From Acanthosoma haemorrhoidale (Eukaryota > Arthropoda > Insecta > Hemiptera > Acanthosomatidae): a DNA stretch of 64,000 nt. Numbering within the stretch: position 1 is the stretch's first letter; each line of letters opens with the position of its first letter. The notes under the pieces were generated by a model that saw only the letters and a program-made list of their open reading frames with translations, had not been told where the DNA came from and searched no databases. Of the stretch, positions 59,870-64,000 are shown in pieces. The position numbers were made by a program, and so were the translations under genes. The stretch lies in NCBI GenBank assembly GCA_930367205.1, contig OV884011.1, positions 43,785,754-43,849,753 of the forward strand, in the 5' to 3' direction.

Positions 59870-60163
59870 TCAATTGGTGCTTCCCATGATTTCCGAAAGC
59901 TGTCTGCAGTTATCCATACTCTTGCGCAGTAGCGCAATAGCACACAAACTTCCATTCGTCAACAATGTGGCTAGAGTGAATACAGTGTTCATTGGAATCG
60001 AAATATTTGTTACAACTTCATCACTCTCGACCAGTGGTGCAATAATCACTGGCTGTGTTGCCAATCGTGTTCTGAATGTTTCATCTGTGTGATCACATTT
60101 CCTATGGAATAAAATAAACCTTGTAAATCGGACTACTCCGTGGTTTAGGTTTAGATGCGCCAT
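59870..60163 (-). CDS. Unrecognised 97-codon frame, possible exon or relic
   Basis: Minus-strand frame of balanced composition (RTRLATQPVIIAPLVESDEV; NTVFTLATLLTNGSLCAIAL) ending in a stop at 59870-59872. A polypyrimidine-AG stretch (TTTATTTTATTCCATAG) precedes Lys22, so it could be a terminal exon entered there. No family recognised and no partner exon found. Confidence 0.3.
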   Translation of the reverse strand: MAHLNLNHGVVRFTRFILFHRKCDHTDETFRTRLATQPVIIAPLVESDEVVTNISIPMNTVFTLATLLTNGSLCAIALLRKSMDNCRQLSEIMGSTN

Positions 60164-60249
60164 TCCCCGAATCTCGAGTGTCTGTTGTGACTATATTGGT
60201 GGAATCGATCACTAACGGGTGATTGCAAGAAGGTTACGTTGGCATATAA

Positions 60250-63200
60250 TCCATCATCTATACGGATTATGAACTGACAATGCATTTTATATATCTTCAT
60301 TTTTATTTAACAAGACTATTTACTTTAAATATTAAAGCATATACGTTCCTAAGGGTTTTTAAATGGATTTGTTTAAATAGTGATCTAGAACTCCGTTTGA
60401 GGTTACATGCTTACAACAAAACGAATTTTAAATAGTTAAATATATATAGCAGACCTGAAGGGTGGTCTGGTTAAATGATTACATGGCACTAAGGCATACA
60501 TCTACATATAGTGATTAATAGTGTATGAATAGATAAAATAAATGTTAATAAAAGAGTAATTAAATGTAAATACATACAATTGTTCGTGTGCATGAATACA
60601 AATACCTTATATTACACCTACGTTGTACGAATCTTTGTCGTGGAATGTTGATTGAAGACAAAAGATGACGGAATACCAGACTGGAGGTAAACCTGACTGG
60701 TCTGCGGGTACGACTGCTAAGACAATGCGACTCCCTAGGGACTAAGAAGTTGTGTGCGTCCAGCCTACCTGGAAAGAACTGGAAGAACTGGAGGAACTAG
60801 GTGTGCCAGGGAACTGAGAGAGAAATATCCACCTGCTTCTATCGAAACCTCCGGAAGAGGAATAACGGGGAGGTTCTAATAGTTTCGGAGTAGTCCCGGT
60901 TTTAAATTCCCGCCTGAGTTTCCCTTTAGAAGAAGCTGTCCATTGCTTATAGCGAAAATTGTTTCATTTCTCTTTTCTTTGGCTAATTCAAAAAAACTTC
61001 TGGGTAAAATCCCTTTTTTACAAGGTTGATAAATGTCCAGGAGTATCAGGTTACTCTGCAGGTAAGGTCATTAAAAAGAAGGTTACTCCTTGTCCTTGAG
61101 AAGGTCCACTCTCCTTTTGTATATAGTTTACTCTTCAATATTTTTATTTAACATAATATTGCCAGATGAGTGGTTGAACACCTCAATCTCTATCTCTATA
61201 TATATCTCTATTATACATATATATATGAACACACATTTACATATTTGTGCCCCAGTAATGTTTATAATTGCGACGGAAATTGTTTTAAAACAGACAGAAC
61301 TGTTTTGTCAGAAGCTGAAGAACAACAAAAAACATTCAATGCTACCAAAAAAAATATAAAGCCGGTTTTAATAGATTTTTTACAGTAACTTTTTTAGACG
61401 GTAACACGTTGGTTTAAACAATAAAACGAAACATTTTTGATACACAATTACAGAGCAGCCATCACCATAATTTAATCATTTATTTTTTTTTAAATACACT
61501 CCTAGTCTAGCTAGTATCTCTCGATATTGTTTCTTCACTTTATTCATTTATATTTATATATTTAACAAATAGGATTCGTAATCGGTGTAAAGAAAAAAAT
61601 CGGCAAGGCTACCAATTATTTTTTAAATTAACTCCTTTTCTCTCTAGTCACATAAAGTGCACGGAATTCTACAAGCAACTTATTCAATGTTAGCTATGGA
61701 ATATTTTTGATTCTCTGAAACGAAATTTAACTTTCTCACTGTAAATTGAACAGGACAATATCAAAACAGAACACGCAGTAGAATTGAGCACCATTGCCAA
61801 TTTCAAAAAGCTTGCATTACATAAATGCATTAAATCGGTTAATCACTTGTCATAAAATCTCTCTGTAAAATATAGCGTGGATAAAGAAAATGTGTGAAGC
61901 ACCTGATGCAAGATTTTAAATCAAAGTATATTAATAAAAAAAAAAAAAAGTGTAATATTCTAATTCAAAACTGATCGATTGAAAACTTACGAAAATTTTT
62001 GAAAGTACACCAAGTATCATTCTCCTTGACCATAATTACCACTAATAATATATTCGGATCGACCGATTTCGTGATTGCCGAATTCATGACCTGATGCAAT
62101 ATGAATTCATATCGAAATCACTAAAACGACAAAAAAGTCATGAAAAATTGCCTATTAGTTCTTTTTACTCTACACTCGCCACAATTGACTCAAGATTATT
62201 GGCAATCTAGAGCGACTGACCCTCTTTTTGCACTAATCCCTGCACTGTCAATATTATTGTCAATTTCCTCCTCACACGGGGAAGTCGAAGTAGGCAGAGC
62301 CCTCGAAAATTATCAGTGAAAGAAGAAAAGCTTGTTTGACTATTATTTTACTCTTTGCTTTTAACATAAATGTGTGAAAAAATAAAAAATGAATAGATGA
62401 AAACGGCTCTTTTGAGTAGACCTATTTAAATTTATTGAATAAAAGAATAAGCAAACATAGAATGCTATTTAAGTAATCGTAATAAAAATTAGATCTAAAT
62501 GCAACATATTTTTTTTAGTTTGGCAACACATGCTCCGTTCTTTTGTGAATCTTGGCAAAGAATTTTTATTGTAGTTACCAATCTCCCAAATTAGTAGACT
62601 TTCTGAAGCTACTGTCTTATTGAAATAATTTTTTTAAATGAACATTGCTTCTGACTATCCCCACAAAAGTTTATTAAATTTATGTACAACTGATGAAAAA
62701 TAAATGCAAAAATATTGATGTAACTTTCTCACTTCTATATTACTGTCCTCCAACAACTCCTTGCAACAGTATCAACAAAAATATTAACGTGCATATTATC
62801 AATGCAATATTATTATCAATATCCTTTTGTTTTCAGGATTTCTAGAATTTATTCATTATTGCGAGTCAAGCCGTCAATACCATTAGTTCTACTTCAATAA
62901 TATTATCAATATTTCAAAATATTGACAGTAAAATTGAAGTTATAGGGTGCATAATACGAAGGGCTAGTTATAATATCACGAGTTACACCATTGATCCGAA
63001 AACGGAAGGGAATTTTAGTTCCACTTAATGTATCATATATGTGTACAAATGTATGCTTTAGTTGGCTGTTGATTGTTTTTTATCGCGTGATAAATAATAT
63101 ACAATTGGTTTCTATCAGCTTTCGTGCGCAAGATTGTTTCTGGCAAATGTACTGATATGCATAGATCATTGCAATAAATTAATATGAATTTAAAATGAAC

Positions 63201-64000
63201 TACCTATTAAATGCAATAATAACAAAAGGCTTGGAATAGTTTCTAAATATACTTTCTAAATATTATCATCAACTTAATTAAGGTATTATGAAACAATTAG
63301 GGATTCTTAGGTTTGTCAGGATTAGTGAAAATATGAAAGTAAATATAAAATGGAATGACATTATCTCTCTAGTGTATTCACGGTTGACGCAGGCGTACTC
63401 ACGGTAATAAAAACCACTTGAGCATACCTAATGCTTATCAGGATACTTAGCAATTAAAAAAATTATAAAAAGTCGTAAATATGTTAATAATAAGCTCAAA
63501 ATAGAACAATTTATAGCTTTGTTTTTATTTGATATACCTAGTTTACATAGATGCATACAATGGTGTGGTGACTTAATGCCAGCAGTTAAATATTACATAT
63601 ATAAACAATAAATACCCATGTAAATTGCTAAATAACAAATAATTTAAGAACAGTGAGCATGTCGCTATTATAAAAGAAGTTTATTTTCTTATGGATGTAT
63701 AGTTTTAACGTAAATTTTGTATGATTAAATTTGTTTTTATTAATTAAGGGAATTATGGAATAATACAGTTTTAAAAGAATATTTTATGAATGAAATACTT
63801 AATTCTTCATGATTCCTATTAATTTGTGAGTGGTAGGATAATAATTCTCAGTAGGTATTTATTTGAATTTTTAAATGTTACTTTTACTGGCGAACTTACA
63901 GGCTGGGCAATCATACATTAATACTGAACGAATTACATAAACAAAGGTTTATTTTTTAAAGTATGTGTGCATGTTTTTTTGCTGAGTGTGTAAGTGCTGA
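60250..64000. other. AT-rich right end, no gene
   Basis: Includes a GC-richer patch at 60640-60910 with three near-copies of the 9-mer GGAAGAACT (60770-60800), and a TA-rich microsatellite-like run at 61190-61240. No coding feature supported. Confidence 0.5.

Overview
The window is AT-rich animal DNA carrying intron-containing genes, and the protein kinase and transposon families point to an insect. A hemipteran-like genome is my guess, but the sequence does not fix the species. One protein-coding gene can be modelled almost end to end: a p90 ribosomal S6 kinase (RSK; S6kII in Drosophila terms, RPS6KA in vertebrates) on the + strand. Fifteen coding exons run from a candidate first exon at 10763 to the stop at 32317. 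Every junction I placed is GT/AG and the phases agree throughout, giving about 721 residues. The protein has the expected order: AGC-type N-terminal kinase, linker with turn and hydrophobic motifs, CaMK-type C-terminal kinase, and a basic C-terminal tail that would dock ERK. The 3' UTR probably runs to the AATAAA at about 34523.

Mobile DNA dominates the rest. Two nearly identical 2517-bp hAT transposons (174-2690 and 20033-22549) each keep an intact 601-codon transposase, a TATA-plus-initiator promoter, a poly(A) signal and a perfect but different 8-bp target-site duplication. The second lies in sense orientation inside RSK intron 2, where it also split an older minus-strand retrosequence. 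Other elements are two internally deleted mariner/Tc1 copies with clear terminal repeats (40254-40754, 43493-44355), several broken Jockey-like non-LTR fragments, and three very short retroposon tails that still have target-site duplications. There are also two tRNA-derived SINE-like segments and a large inverted repeat (58269-58590 with 59205-59506).

Layout: 1-2.7 kb, hAT copy A. 2.7-10.5 kb, intergenic, with a SINE-like segment and a minisatellite of exactly 19 units of 51 bp. 10.5-34.5 kb, the RSK gene, with a 7.9-kb intron 1 and a 5.6-kb intron 2 both full of repeats. 34.5-64 kb, intergenic or distal-intron sequence with decayed transposons and one candidate first coding exon of an unidentified gene at 45189-45234.

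I found no tRNA or rRNA genes, CRISPR arrays or prokaryotic features. The most notable observations are the young twin hAT elements with one copy inside a signalling kinase gene, the methionine gatekeeper in the RSK C-terminal kinase, the ordered minisatellite, the long inverted repeat, and the set of minimal retroposon tails.
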